The notes under the pieces were generated by a model. That model was not told the origin of the DNA, searched no databases, and saw only the letters and a list, made by a program, of their open reading frames with translations. This document shows positions 34,177 to 43,469 of a DNA stretch of 64,000 nt, piece by piece. The translations under genes were made by a program, and so were the position numbers. The stretch covers positions 1,364,001 to 1,428,000 of the forward strand of contig NZ_VIRG01000070.1 of the NCBI RefSeq assembly GCF_008107695.1, in the 5' to 3' direction. The stretch is from Stappia sp. BW2 (GTDB lineage: Bacteria; Pseudomonadota; Alphaproteobacteria; Rhizobiales; Stappiaceae). Position 1 is the stretch's first letter, and the number at the start of each line of letters is the position of its first letter.

Positions 34177-35439
34177 ATGTCGGTGATGCACGAGCCCTGG
34201 CTTGTTGCGCTGTCCCTGTTGATGGCTTTTCAGGGCAGTTTTGTGGGGTTGAACCTTGCCATTCAGGTAAGAAACGCGGTTGATCAGCGTCGGCGGCTTC
34301 TGCTTGCGGGTGCTGCGCTGACGCTTGCGCTTGCCATCTGGTCCATGCATTTCGTTGGCATGCTGGCAGCGCAATTGCCGGTCGCTGTAGACTTTCTTGT
34401 TTTGCCGACGCTGTTGTCGTTTCTCGTCTGTGTTCTCGTTGTCGGCATTGCGGTTTTTGCCGCCAGCAATGCGCGCCTGACGCCTATTCGGCTCGGCTTG
34501 TCCGCTTTCGTCATGGGAAGCGGTATCTGCACCATGCACTATCTCGGCATGTATGCCCTTCACGGGTCTTTGCGAATGCAGCATGACCCTGCCTACGTCT
34601 TTGCAAGCTTCCTGATTGCCTTCAACGCTGCCGGGCTTGCCATGTGGCTTCTTTTCGGGCTCGGCCGCCGCCCGCCTCTGGTCATTTCGGCGGCGGTTCT
34701 CGCACTTGCGATTTCGGCCATGCACTACACGGCCATGGCAGGGTTGACCTATGAAACGCGGCAACCGATTGCCATGGGGCTTGCTCCGGCACTGAGCCCT
34801 GGAATGCTCGCCATTCTGGTTTCCTGCGTTGCGTTTCTTGTGTCTGGTCTGTTTCTTCTGGCGCTTGTTCCCGCGCAGGAAGATCAAGCCGATTCCTCAA
34901 GGCAAACCAACACTGAGCCTGAAAACGCCCTGCAAGGTACAGGCGCGGAAAAGACGGATCTGTCAGAGCGACCCGTGTCAGCGACAACAGGCAAATCTGC
35001 ATCCGGTTTACAGGCCGCAGCGCAAGCTGTTCGGCCGGGTCAACCTGCTGCCAAGGGAATGCTGCCGATTGAGCGGGATGGCCAGAAGACCAAGATTGGC
35101 ATTGTCGACATTTGCGCCGTTCATGCGGATGCGCATTACACGCGCATCTGTGATGGCAACAGGGAGTTCTTCTGCCCCCTTTCCATCAGCGAGGCGGAAC
35201 AGCAGCTCGATCCGAAAATTTTCAACCGGGTTCACCGCAGCCACATCGTCAACCTCAACCGCGTCGTCAGCTACAAGCGCTCCGGTGACGGCGGCGTTCT
35301 TGTTCTGGCCGGCCAGGCTGCGCAAAGTGTTCCGGTCAGCCGGTCTCGCTGGAGACGGGTGAAAGCGCGTCTGAAAACGCTTGGTCAAAACCGGCATCAA
35401 CGCCATGCGGGACGCGAACAGCCAGTTGCTGCGCAATAA
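34177..35439 (+). CDS. coxC: CoxC-like MHYT membrane sensor with LytTR DNA-binding domain
   Basis: 420 aa. The start is the ATG at 34177, preceded by GGAGGAG with 9 bases spacing; upstream open frame runs into the tRNA. Residues 1-240 are an MHYT integral-membrane sensor with the three repeated signatures WSMHFVGM, TMHYLGMY and AMHYTAMA, proposed to bind copper or sense diatomic gases. A linker of ~85 residues leads to a LytTR DNA-binding domain (HADAHYTRICDG, FNRVHRSHIVNLNRVVSY). CoxC and CoxH of Oligotropha have this architecture. It precedes coxM across 422 bases that hold repeat sequences suitable as its sites. Confidence 0.88.
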   Translation: MSVMHEPWLVALSLLMAFQGSFVGLNLAIQVRNAVDQRRRLLLAGAALTLALAIWSMHFVGMLAAQLPVAVDFLVLPTLLSFLVCVLVVGIAVFAASNARLTPIRLGLSAFVMGSGICTMHYLGMYALHGSLRMQHDPAYVFASFLIAFNAAGLAMWLLFGLGRRPPLVISAAVLALAISAMHYTAMAGLTYETRQPIAMGLAPALSPGMLAILVSCVAFLVSGLFLLALVPAQEDQADSSRQTNTEPENALQGTGAEKTDLSERPVSATTGKSASGLQAAAQAVRPGQPAAKGMLPIERDGQKTKIGIVDICAVHADAHYTRICDGNREFFCPLSISEAEQQLDPKIFNRVHRSHIVNLNRVVSYKRSGDGGVLVLAGQAAQSVPVSRSRWRRVKARLKTLGQNRHQRHAGREQPVAAQ

Positions 35440-35861
35440 GAACAGTTCCGCTTCGCTGACTTAGGCGTGTTGCAGTGCGTTTCCGGACTGAAAACACGCT
35501 GTTCGTGCAAACCTGCATGGTTGGAGGGCTTCCTTTGTGATTTGCCCTCGGCGCAGTAAAAGACACGGGAAGTCCCTGAAACTAAAAATGCCTTTCATGA
35601 ATTTCGTGATTTTTCTTCATGATATGCGACAGCAAAACTGACGCAATTCGTGCAAGGCAATCCGCCGTCCGTGTGGACTTGCGAGCCGTTTGTGCAAGCA
35701 GCCTTGAGTGTGCGCCGCACCCTTCCGCACCCTTTGTGAACGTGAACTGTCCAGCCGTTTTGCGTCTGGACACGACATTGCCGGCCGAGGGTGAACCGTT
35801 GTCGTGGTTCGGAACGCTCGGCATCCGGTCCTTTTGTGGCCGGCAGAGGGAGGAGAAAGAC
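35440..35861. other. coxC-coxM intergenic regulatory region
   Basis: 422 bases without a credible gene. It contains three copies of TTYGTGCAA (35502-35510, 35647-35655, 35689-35697; the last two are 42 bases, four turns, apart) and an inverted repeat TGTCCAG-N11-CTGGACA (35748-35772). A weak sigma-54-like CTGGACACGACATTGCC starts at 35766. The promoter of coxMSL should be here. Confidence 0.5.
35748..35772. promoter_or_regulatory. Inverted repeat upstream of coxM
   Basis: TGTCCAG and CTGGACA arms, 7 bp each, separated by 11 bases, about 90 bases before the coxM start. It could be an operator or a leader hairpin. The LytTR regulator encoded upstream is one candidate binder. Confidence 0.4.
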
Positions 35862-36728
35862 GTGATACCTGGTGCATTCACCTATCACCGGCCATCGTCC
35901 GTTGCAGAAGCGGTTGCGATCCTGGTCAGTCATGGCGACGAGGCGCGGCCCCTGTCAGGCGGACATAGCCTGATCCCCATGATGAAGCTGCGCATGGCGG
36001 CGCCGGAACATCTGGTCGACCTTGGCGGCATCGCCGATCTCAAGGGCATTACGGATGACGGCAGCACGATCACCATTCGCGCCATGACCACGCAGCACGA
36101 GTTGATTGCCTCGGACCTGCTTGCACAAAAACTGCCGATCATTCGTGAGACGGCGCTTCTGATTGCCGATCCGCAAATCAGGTACGTCGGCACGCTCGGC
36201 GGCAATGTCGCCAATGGAGATCCGGGCAACGACATGCCGGCGCTGATGCAGTGTCTGGATGCTGCCTATGTCCTGACCGGTCCGGATGGCGAGCGCGACG
36301 TTCCGGCGCGGGATTTCTATGAAGCGGCCTATTTCACCGCTCTTGCTCCGGAAGAAATTCTGACGGCCGTCAAAATTCCCGTCCCGCCAGCGGGCCATGG
36401 CTACGCTTATGAAAAGCTGAAGCGCAAGGTTGGCGACTATGCAACGGCTGCTGCGGCCGTGGTGCTGACACTGGACGGTGGCACCGTCACCTTCTGTTCC
36501 ATCGCGCTCACCAATGTCTCCGATACGCCCCTTTATGCGAAGGAGGCCGGCGAGATCCTGACTGGCTCCACATTGGATACGGCAACCGTTGCCCGCGCTG
36601 TCGCGGCGGCTGAAGCCATCACCGAGCCCGCATCGGACGGTCGGGGACCTGCGGAATACCGAACCAAGATGGCCGGCGTGATGCTGCAGAAGGCTCTCTC
36701 AAGAGCTGCAACACGCGCCGCGAGCTGA
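35862..36728 (+). CDS. coxM: CO dehydrogenase medium (FAD) subunit CoxM
   Basis: 288 aa, the usual CoxM length, from the GTG at 35862. AGGAG lies 6 bases before it; the open frame upstream is 81 codons of non-family sequence. FAD-binding motifs of the molybdenum hydroxylase family are present: LSGGHSLIPMMKLRMA near residue 35 and TLGGNVANGDPGND near residue 112, followed by the CO dehydrogenase flavoprotein C-terminal domain. It passes electrons from CoxS to FAD and on to the quinone pool. Confidence 0.94.
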   Translation: MIPGAFTYHRPSSVAEAVAILVSHGDEARPLSGGHSLIPMMKLRMAAPEHLVDLGGIADLKGITDDGSTITIRAMTTQHELIASDLLAQKLPIIRETALLIADPQIRYVGTLGGNVANGDPGNDMPALMQCLDAAYVLTGPDGERDVPARDFYEAAYFTALAPEEILTAVKIPVPPAGHGYAYEKLKRKVGDYATAAAAVVLTLDGGTVTFCSIALTNVSDTPLYAKEAGEILTGSTLDTATVARAVAAAEAITEPASDGRGPAEYRTKMAGVMLQKALSRAATRAAS

Positions 36729-36750
36729 ACCGGGACCCAGGAGATAAATC

Positions 36751-37260
36751 ATGAGCGATATCGAACAGATCCCGGTCACCATGACCGTCAACGGCAAGAA
36801 GGTGCAGCGCTTCGTGGAACCGCGCACGCTTCTGATTCACTTTCTGCGCGAGGATCTTAACATCACCGGACCGCATATCGGCTGCGAGACCTCCCATTGC
36901 GGAGCTTGCACGGTGGAACTGAATGGTATGTCGGTGAAATCCTGCACCATGTTTGCCGTGCAGGCAGACGGGGCCGAACTCACCACCATTGAAGGCATGG
37001 CCAATGCGGATGGCACCCTATCCGCGCTTCAGGAAGGGTTTCGGCAGATGCACGGGCTGCAATGCGGCTTTTGCACGCCGGGCATGATCCTGCGCGCGCA
37101 CACGCTGCTGAAGGAAAACCCGAACCCGACGGAAGAGGAAATCCGCATGGGCATTTCGGGCAACCTCTGCCGCTGCACCGGTTACCAGAACATCGTCAAG
37201 GCGATCCAGTATGCCGCTGCCAAGCTGAACGGCACTGAATTTCAGGAGGCTGCAGAATGA
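36751..37260 (+). CDS. coxS: CO dehydrogenase small (2x[2Fe-2S]) subunit CoxS
   Basis: 169 aa. The plant-type [2Fe-2S] cluster uses C45, C50, C53 and C65 (GCETSHCGAC...C). The second cluster uses C105, C108, C140 and C142 (CGFCTPGM, CRCTGYQNI). GGAGA lies before the ATG. The stop overlaps the coxL start as ATGA, fixing the order M-S-L of aerobic CO dehydrogenases. Confidence 0.95.
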   Translation: MSDIEQIPVTMTVNGKKVQRFVEPRTLLIHFLREDLNITGPHIGCETSHCGACTVELNGMSVKSCTMFAVQADGAELTTIEGMANADGTLSALQEGFRQMHGLQCGFCTPGMILRAHTLLKENPNPTEEEIRMGISGNLCRCTGYQNIVKAIQYAAAKLNGTEFQEAAE

Positions 37261-39677
37261 ACGACATGACCCCGACACGGGAACAGCGTGAGGCCGCTCT
37301 GGAAGGTATGGGCTGCAAGCGCAAGCGCGTGGAAGATATTCGCTTCACGCAGGGCAAGGGCCAGTATGTCGACGATCTGAAGTTGCCCGGCATGGTGTTC
37401 GGCGATTTTGTCCGCTCCTCCCATGCCCACGCGAAGATCACCAAGATCGACGCCTCCGAGGCCCTGAAACTGCCTGGCGTGATCGCCGTTCTGACGGCGG
37501 AAGATCTGAAAGGCGTCAACTTGGCGTGGATGCCGACCCTGGCCGGTGACGTGCAGATGGTGCTGGCCGACGGCAAGGTGCTTTACCAGAACCAGGAAGT
37601 TGCCTTTGTGGTGGCCGAAAACCGCTATATCGCCGACGATGCCATCCAGCTTGTGGAAGTCGAATACGAAGAGCTTCCCGTCCTCACCGATCCCTTCAAG
37701 TCGATGGACCCGGATGCCCCTGTTCTGCGGCCGGATCTCGACGGCAAGACAGAAGGGGCCCACGGGCCGCGCAAACACCACAACCACATTTTCACGTGGG
37801 AAGTGGGCGACCGCGAGGAAACCGACAAGGCCTTTGAGGAGGCCGATGTCACCATCAAGGAACTGATCTCCTATCACAGGACGCATCCCTCACCGCTTGA
37901 GACCTGTCAGTGCGTTGCGTCCATGGACAAGATCAAGGGTGAACTGACGGTCTGGGGCACGTTCCAGGCCCCTCATGTCATCCGCACGGTCGCCTCGCTT
38001 CTGTCGACCATCCCCGAGCAGAAGATCCATGTGATTGCACCGGATATCGGCGGTGGCTTCGGTAACAAGGTCGGGGCTTATCCGGGCTACATCTGTGCCA
38101 TTGTTGCCTCGATCGTCACCGGGGTTCCGGTGAAATGGGTCGAGGACCGGATGGAAAACCTTTCCACCACCTCTTTCGCCCGCGACTATCACATGACGGC
38201 TGAAATCGCCGCAAAGAACGACGGCACTGTTACCGGGCTCAAGGTGCATGTTCTGGCCGATCACGGCGGCTTCGATGCCTGCGCCGACCCCTCGAAATGG
38301 CCGGCCGGTTTCTTCAATATCGTGACCGGTTCCTATGATTTTCCGGCCGCGCATCTGGAAGTCGACGGCGTTTACACCAACAAGGCGCCCGGTGGAGTGG
38401 CCTACCGGTGTTCGTTTCGTGTGACGGAAGCTGCCTATTGCATCGAGCGGGCCATGGACATTCTGGCCCAGAAGCTCGACATGGATCCTGCGGACTTGCG
38501 GATGAAGAACTTCGTCAAGTCAGAACAGTTCCCTTATCACTCGGCCCTCGGCTGGGAATATGACAGCGGCGACTATCACACCGCCATGCGAAAGGCGATG
38601 GACACCATCGGCTATCGCGAGTTGCGCGCCGAACAAAAGGCCAAGCAGGAAGCCTTCAAACGCGGTGAGACCCGCGAGATCATGGGCATTGGCGTTTCGT
38701 TCTTTACCGAGATCGTCGGCGCCGGTCCGTCCAAGAATTGCGATATCCTGGGTGTCGCAATGTTCGACAGCGCCGAAATCCGCGTTCACCCGACCGGCTC
38801 GGTGATTTCCCGCATGGGCACCAAATCGCAAGGCCAGGGGCACGAGACCACGTGGGCCCAGATCATCGCGACAGAAATCGGCATTCCGGCAGCCGATATC
38901 ATGGTGGAGGAAGGCAACACGGACACAGCCCCTTACGGTCTTGGGACCTATGGGTCGCGGTCCACGCCGGTGGCCGGTGCCGCGATCGCCCTTGCGTCTC
39001 GCAAGATCCGCAACAAGGCGCAGATGATTGCCGCCCATATGCTGGAAGTTTCTGAATACGATCTGGAATGGGATGTCGACGGCTTTCAGGTGAAGGGCAA
39101 TCCGCAGGCGCGCAAGTCCATGAAGGAGATCGCCTGGGCTGCCTATCATGCCCCACCTCCGGGCATGGAGCCCGGTCTTGAAGCGGTCAGTTATTACGAC
39201 CCGCCCAATATGACCTATCCGTTCGGAGCGTATCTGTGCGTCATGGACATCGATGTTGATACCGGCGTTGCCAAGACACGGCGCTTTTATGCCCTCGACG
39301 ACTGTGGCACCCGGATCAATCCGATGATCATTGAAGGACAGGTCCATGGCGGCCTGACAGAAGCCTTCGCCATCGCGATGGGACAGGAGATCCGCTACGA
39401 CGAGATGGGCAATGTGCTCGGTGCCTCCTTCATGGACTTCTTCCTGCCGACGGCGGTTGAAACACCACATTGGGAAACGGATTTCACCGTCACCCCCAGC
39501 CCGCACCATCCAATTGGAGCCAAAGGTGTGGGTGAAAGCCCGAATGTCGGCGGTGTGCCGGCATTCTCCAACGCGGTGAACGACGCCTTCAAGTTCCTCG
39601 GGTCAACTCATATCCAGATGCCGCACGACGCCTGGCGGATCTGGCAGGCGGCCAAGGATCTTGGCGCGCACGGATAA
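37257..39677 (+). CDS. coxL: Form I aerobic CO dehydrogenase large subunit CoxL
   Basis: 806 aa molybdoenzyme. The active-site loop is AYRCSFR with Cys385 (Cys388 in Oligotropha), which holds the Cu-S-Mo centre and marks form I (true CODH) against form II (AYRGAGR). The catalytic Glu is E760 in KGVGESPNVGG (Glu763 in Oligotropha; the same offset of three). GGGFGNKVGAYPG and QGQGHETTWAQI bind the molybdopterin cytosine dinucleotide. It oxidises CO to CO2 at the inner face of the membrane. A terminator-like hairpin follows. Confidence 0.97.
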   Translation: MNDMTPTREQREAALEGMGCKRKRVEDIRFTQGKGQYVDDLKLPGMVFGDFVRSSHAHAKITKIDASEALKLPGVIAVLTAEDLKGVNLAWMPTLAGDVQMVLADGKVLYQNQEVAFVVAENRYIADDAIQLVEVEYEELPVLTDPFKSMDPDAPVLRPDLDGKTEGAHGPRKHHNHIFTWEVGDREETDKAFEEADVTIKELISYHRTHPSPLETCQCVASMDKIKGELTVWGTFQAPHVIRTVASLLSTIPEQKIHVIAPDIGGGFGNKVGAYPGYICAIVASIVTGVPVKWVEDRMENLSTTSFARDYHMTAEIAAKNDGTVTGLKVHVLADHGGFDACADPSKWPAGFFNIVTGSYDFPAAHLEVDGVYTNKAPGGVAYRCSFRVTEAAYCIERAMDILAQKLDMDPADLRMKNFVKSEQFPYHSALGWEYDSGDYHTAMRKAMDTIGYRELRAEQKAKQEAFKRGETREIMGIGVSFFTEIVGAGPSKNCDILGVAMFDSAEIRVHPTGSVISRMGTKSQGQGHETTWAQIIATEIGIPAADIMVEEGNTDTAPYGLGTYGSRSTPVAGAAIALASRKIRNKAQMIAAHMLEVSEYDLEWDVDGFQVKGNPQARKSMKEIAWAAYHAPPPGMEPGLEAVSYYDPPNMTYPFGAYLCVMDIDVDTGVAKTRRFYALDDCGTRINPMIIEGQVHGGLTEAFAIAMGQEIRYDEMGNVLGASFMDFFLPTAVETPHWETDFTVTPSPHHPIGAKGVGESPNVGGVPAFSNAVNDAFKFLGSTHIQMPHDAWRIWQAAKDLGAHG

Positions 39678-39685
39678 GGGCGCAT

Positions 39686-39729
39686 CACCGCAGGCCGGTT
39701 CTGCCGGGAATTGGTCTGCGGTGCCTTTT
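39686..39729 (+). terminator. Terminator-like hairpin between coxL and coxD
   Basis: CACCGCAG (39686-39693) pairs with CTGCGGTG (39716-39723). An inner CCGG-TTCTG-CCGG stem lies within the loop, and CCTTTT follows. Partial termination would give more structural than maturation transcript. Confidence 0.6.
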
Positions 39730-39806
39730 CGTTCGTCCTCTGATGACCTGATCCCGGATCAGGCCGGGCGAATACGACGGAAGACCTTCTCACCAAACGG
39801 ATCAGC

Positions 39807-40688
39807 ATGACCCAGACCAAGGATCAGATAGCACTTCAGCTCACAGAAGCCGGATATATCGCGGACGAGGGACTTGCGACGGCGCTTCTCCTGACTTCAA
39901 TGCTCGCGCGCCCGCTGCTTCTGGAAGGTGAAGCCGGGGTCGGCAAGACGGAAGTGGCCAAAGCCCTGGCGCGGCTGGAGAATACCGATCTCATCCGTCT
40001 GCAATGCTACGAAGGCCTTGACCGGTCAGACGCCATTTACGAATGGAACTACCAGCGACAGCTACTGGCCATCAAGGCGCGCGAAGGATCGGGTGACAGT
40101 GCAGAAACTGTCGAGGAGGCTGTGTTCTCCGAGAAATATCTTCTGGAGCGCCCTCTTTTGGCTGCCATCCGCCGGGACGTGCCGCCTGTTCTGCTGATCG
40201 ATGAAATTGACCGGGCGGACGAGGAGTTCGAAGCCTTTTTGCTGGAGATCCTGTCTGACTTTCAGGTGTCCATTCCGGAGCTTGGAACGGTTCAGGCAAC
40301 GTCTATTCCGCGCGTGGTTCTGACCTCCAATGGTACGCGCGAGCTCTCGGACGCGTTGCGTCGCCGCTGCCTCTATCATTTCGTCGATTACCCCTCACCC
40401 GACCGCGAAACCCGCATCCTGCTCGCGCGTGTCCCTGGTCTGGATGCCGCTCTCGCCGTGCAGATCGCTGATCTCATGGGCAAACTGCGCAAGGAAGACC
40501 TTGTGAAGGTTCCCGGCGTTGCAGAGACCATAGACTGGGCCGCTGCTCTGCTCGGTCTTGGTGCGAAGAACCTGAAGGATAACCGCGAACTCGTTTTCGA
40601 AACGCTTTCCTGTGTTCTGAAAACCCGGGAGGACAGTGCCCGGGTCAGCCGTGAAGTCACCGACAGGCTTCTGGGAAAGGTGGCCTGA
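39807..40688 (+). CDS. coxD: MoxR-type AAA+ ATPase CoxD
   Basis: 293 aa. Walker A is LLEGEAGVGKTEVAKALA, Walker B is PPVLLIDEIDRADEEFEAFLLEIL, sensor I is RVVLTSNGTRELSDALRRRC. CoxD is needed to insert sulfur and copper into the CODH active site in Oligotropha. It is 3 bases from coxE, whose VWA protein is the usual MoxR partner. Confidence 0.93.
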   Translation: MTQTKDQIALQLTEAGYIADEGLATALLLTSMLARPLLLEGEAGVGKTEVAKALARLENTDLIRLQCYEGLDRSDAIYEWNYQRQLLAIKAREGSGDSAETVEEAVFSEKYLLERPLLAAIRRDVPPVLLIDEIDRADEEFEAFLLEILSDFQVSIPELGTVQATSIPRVVLTSNGTRELSDALRRRCLYHFVDYPSPDRETRILLARVPGLDAALAVQIADLMGKLRKEDLVKVPGVAETIDWAAALLGLGAKNLKDNRELVFETLSCVLKTREDSARVSREVTDRLLGKVA

Positions 40689-40691
40689 GCG

Positions 40692-41891
40692 ATGTCTGGC
40701 CTTCGCCTTGAAAGCAGTGCAGACATCGGTCCGGTGCTCAGGCTGCGTCTTGCCGGGTTCGTCCATTCGTTGCGCGACAGTGGGTTCAAGGTTGGTTTGG
40801 CTGAAACCCGGGACGCGAGCAGGCTGTTGTGTACGCAGGTGATCAAGCGCCCCGACAGTCTGAAAGCCGCTTTTCGCAGCCTTTTTTGCGGTCGGTTGTC
40901 CGACTGGCAGCGTTTCGATGAAATCTTCGACGCCTATTGGTCCGGCAAGGGTGTCAAATCGGGCGTCAAGGTCTCCGGTACGAGCACGCGCAAGGGTATG
41001 AAGACCATACGCGAGATGATCGATGCGAGTGGACGGCGTCAGGACACAATTGTCGGCGATGTTGAGCGCCTTCCCGGGGAAGAGGATGAACTGAGCGATG
41101 ACACACCCTCCGGGCGGCGGGAGGGAGCAAGCATTGCCGAAAATCTCGGGCAGGTCGATTTTCGGAATCTCAGCGATCCGGACGCGTTGAAGCAGGCGCA
41201 TGACCTTGCCGAACGGCTCGCCCGGGCCATGCGCATACGACTGACCCGCAGGGACAGGCAGAAACGATCGGGCAAAAAGCTGGATCTGCGCAGGACCATT
41301 CGGCGTTCCATAGCCCATGGCGGAACGCCTATCGATCTTGTGCGCAAGGGGCCGCGCGAGAAACAGTTGCGGCTGGTTATTCTCCTTGATGCGTCTGGGT
41401 CGATGAACAATTACACCGGTGTTTTCACACGGTTTGTGCACGGTTTGCTGGACAGCTTCCGCGAGGCAGAAGCGTTTCTTTTTCACACCCGTCTTGTCCA
41501 CGTTTCTTCCGCTCTCTCTGAGCGGGATGCGGGCCGTGCACTCGATCGCATGGGACTGATGGCGCAAGGGGTTGGCGGTGGTACGAAGATCGGTGCCGCA
41601 TTGGCTGACTTCAACAGATGGCACGCTGCCCGTGTCGTCCATTCACGCACCTGCATCCTGATCCTGTCGGATGGCTATGACACCGGTGCACCGGAAGCGC
41701 TTGGGGATGAAATGGCAAGGTTGCGGCGTCGGTGTCGGCGCATTGTCTGGCTCAACCCGCTGCTTGGCTGGCAGGGATATGAACCGACAGCCGGGGGCAT
41801 GGCCGCTGCCCTGCCCTACGTCGATTTCTTCGCGCCGGCGCACAACCTCGCCAGTCTTTCAGCCCTGGAACCTTATCTGGCGAGACTTTGA
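40692..41891 (+). CDS. coxE: VWA-domain protein CoxE
   Basis: 399 aa. The C-terminal CoxE-like von Willebrand A domain has the MIDAS motif VILLDASGSM near residue 235, TKIGAALADFN and SDGYDTGAPE. The N-terminal half is basic and helical. It works with CoxD in metal-site assembly of CO dehydrogenase. Confidence 0.92.
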   Translation: MSGLRLESSADIGPVLRLRLAGFVHSLRDSGFKVGLAETRDASRLLCTQVIKRPDSLKAAFRSLFCGRLSDWQRFDEIFDAYWSGKGVKSGVKVSGTSTRKGMKTIREMIDASGRRQDTIVGDVERLPGEEDELSDDTPSGRREGASIAENLGQVDFRNLSDPDALKQAHDLAERLARAMRIRLTRRDRQKRSGKKLDLRRTIRRSIAHGGTPIDLVRKGPREKQLRLVILLDASGSMNNYTGVFTRFVHGLLDSFREAEAFLFHTRLVHVSSALSERDAGRALDRMGLMAQGVGGGTKIGAALADFNRWHAARVVHSRTCILILSDGYDTGAPEALGDEMARLRRRCRRIVWLNPLLGWQGYEPTAGGMAAALPYVDFFAPAHNLASLSALEPYLARL

Positions 41892-41909
41892 ACGATGGGA
41901 GATGTTCAG

Positions 41910-42782
41910 ATGAAGCATTCCGTTCCCGTATCCGGCAAAAAAGCCTCGGCTGATGTCGTGCAAGACCTGCCGCGACTGATGAATCGTTTGCAGGACGAGA
42001 ACGAACCTTTCGTTCTGGCAACCGTCGTGCGCACCATTTCGGTGACCGCGGCCAAGGCGGGCGCCAAGGCCGTGATAGACCGGAATGGCGACATTGTCGG
42101 CGGCTGGATCGGTGGTGGGTGTGCAAAATCGGCTGTCGTCAAGGCGGCAAAGTCCGCCTTTGAGGATGGACAGACTCGACTGATCTCCCTTCAACCCGCA
42201 GAACTCCTGGCAGAAATCGGTGTGGCGGCCGGTGACGAACGCGAGGGCATCCAGTTTGCGAAAAACATGTGCCCCAGCCAGGGCACGATGGATATTTTCA
42301 TAGAACCGGTCCTGCCCCGACCAACGCTTGTGATCTACGGCGCCAGCCCGGTCGCTGTGGCGCTGGCAAACCAGGCACCCGCCATTGGTTTCGATCTGAC
42401 CTTGTGTGCGCCAGGCGACGATCTGTCGGTTTTTCCAGGTTCAGGTACAAGGGTGGACGGGTTCGAAAGTCCCGTTCCAAGCAACGGTCAAATCTACGCA
42501 ATCATTTCCACTCAGGGGCGCGGTGATCTTGCAGCCCTGAAGGCAACGCTCATGACGGATGCCCGTCATATCGGGTTCGTCGGCAGTCGCCGAAAAATTG
42601 CGGCACTGAAGGAAAAGCTGCGCGAGGAAGGGGTATCGGAACAGACCCTTGATCGGATCAAGGGGCCGGCAGGCCTCGATCTGGGGGCCATTGCGCCGGA
42701 AGAAATCGCACTCTCCATCCTTGCCGAACTTTTGATGATCCGCCGAAGCGGGCATCGCGAAGCCGACACTCTCAATGTTTGA
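41910..42782 (+). CDS. coxF: XdhC-like protein CoxF
   Basis: 290 aa. The N-terminal XdhC/CoxI domain (FVLATVVRTISVTAAKAGAKAV, GGWIGGGCAKS) is followed by a Rossmann half (PTLVIYGASPVAVALANQA, FVGSRRKIAALKEKL). It is likely to bind and sulfurate the Mo cofactor for CoxL. I prefer the ATG at 41910 because GGGAGA sits 7 bases before it; an ATG at 41895 adds five residues. A separate XdhC for xanthine dehydrogenase is at 58986. Confidence 0.92.
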   Translation: MKHSVPVSGKKASADVVQDLPRLMNRLQDENEPFVLATVVRTISVTAAKAGAKAVIDRNGDIVGGWIGGGCAKSAVVKAAKSAFEDGQTRLISLQPAELLAEIGVAAGDEREGIQFAKNMCPSQGTMDIFIEPVLPRPTLVIYGASPVAVALANQAPAIGFDLTLCAPGDDLSVFPGSGTRVDGFESPVPSNGQIYAIISTQGRGDLAALKATLMTDARHIGFVGSRRKIAALKEKLREEGVSEQTLDRIKGPAGLDLGAIAPEEIALSILAELLMIRRSGHREADTLNV

Positions 42783-42803
42783 ACCCATCAGGGAAACAGT
42801 CAC

Positions 42804-43409
42804 ATGCAAATGAATGACAGCCAGCGGATCGAAGCGCCCAAGCAAAAGGTCTGGGAAGCGTTGAATGACCCGGACGTCCTGAAGGCCTCCATCCCGGGGT
42901 GTGAAGAGTTGATCAAGCATTCCGACACCGAACTGGAGGCCAAGGTTCGCCTGAAGGTGGGGCCGGTCAAGGCAACGTTCGGCGGCAAGGTCACCCTCAA
43001 CGATCTCGACCCGCCGAATGGCTATACTATCGAGGGTGAAGGTTCCGGTGGGGTCGCCGGCTTTGCCAGAGGAGCTGCCAAGGTGCGTCTGGAAGAAGAC
43101 GGTCCTGACGCGACGATCCTTTACTACGATGTTGATGCAAAGGTTGGCGGTAAGCTGGCGCAGCTTGGTGCCAGATTGATCGACTCGACGGCCAAACGCC
43201 TGGCTGGCGAATTTTTTGCCGCTTTTGGCGAACAGGTCGCTCCGCAAACATCCGCAACAGGGGACCCGGCAGATGCCCCTACCCTCGAAGAAGACGCTCC
43301 CCCTGCTGGCAGTGAAGAGAAGACAGGGTGGATCAAAGGTATTTTCGGGGGCAAGAAAAAACAGGACGATCCTGGTGACAAGGGTAAGATCGACGAACCT
43401 GCCGAATAA
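42804..43409 (+). CDS. coxG: CoxG, SRPBCC-family CODH partner
   Basis: 201 aa. The CO dehydrogenase subunit G (SRPBCC) domain covers residues 1-150 (MNDSQRIEAPKQKVWEALND, SIPGCEELIKHSD, YTIEGEGSGGVAGFARG). A charged linker and a short amphipathic C-terminus (GWIKGIFGGKKKQ) follow. CoxG is thought to anchor CODH to the membrane and to carry quinone. It is the last of the conserved cox genes here. Confidence 0.93.
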   Translation: MQMNDSQRIEAPKQKVWEALNDPDVLKASIPGCEELIKHSDTELEAKVRLKVGPVKATFGGKVTLNDLDPPNGYTIEGEGSGGVAGFARGAAKVRLEEDGPDATILYYDVDAKVGGKLAQLGARLIDSTAKRLAGEFFAAFGEQVAPQTSATGDPADAPTLEEDAPPAGSEEKTGWIKGIFGGKKKQDDPGDKGKIDEPAE

Positions 43410-43417
43410 GTCCTAAC

Positions 43418-43445
43418 CTCAAGAGGCACCAGCTTGGCTCTTGAG
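43418..43445 (+). other. Hairpin between coxG and the small membrane-peptide gene
   Basis: CTCAAGAG and CTCTTGAG form a perfect 8-bp stem with a 12-base loop. AATATTC follows, so it is not a classic terminator. It may be a processing or stabilising element. Confidence 0.4.
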
Positions 43446-43469
43446 AATATTCAAACCGGAGGAATTGTT

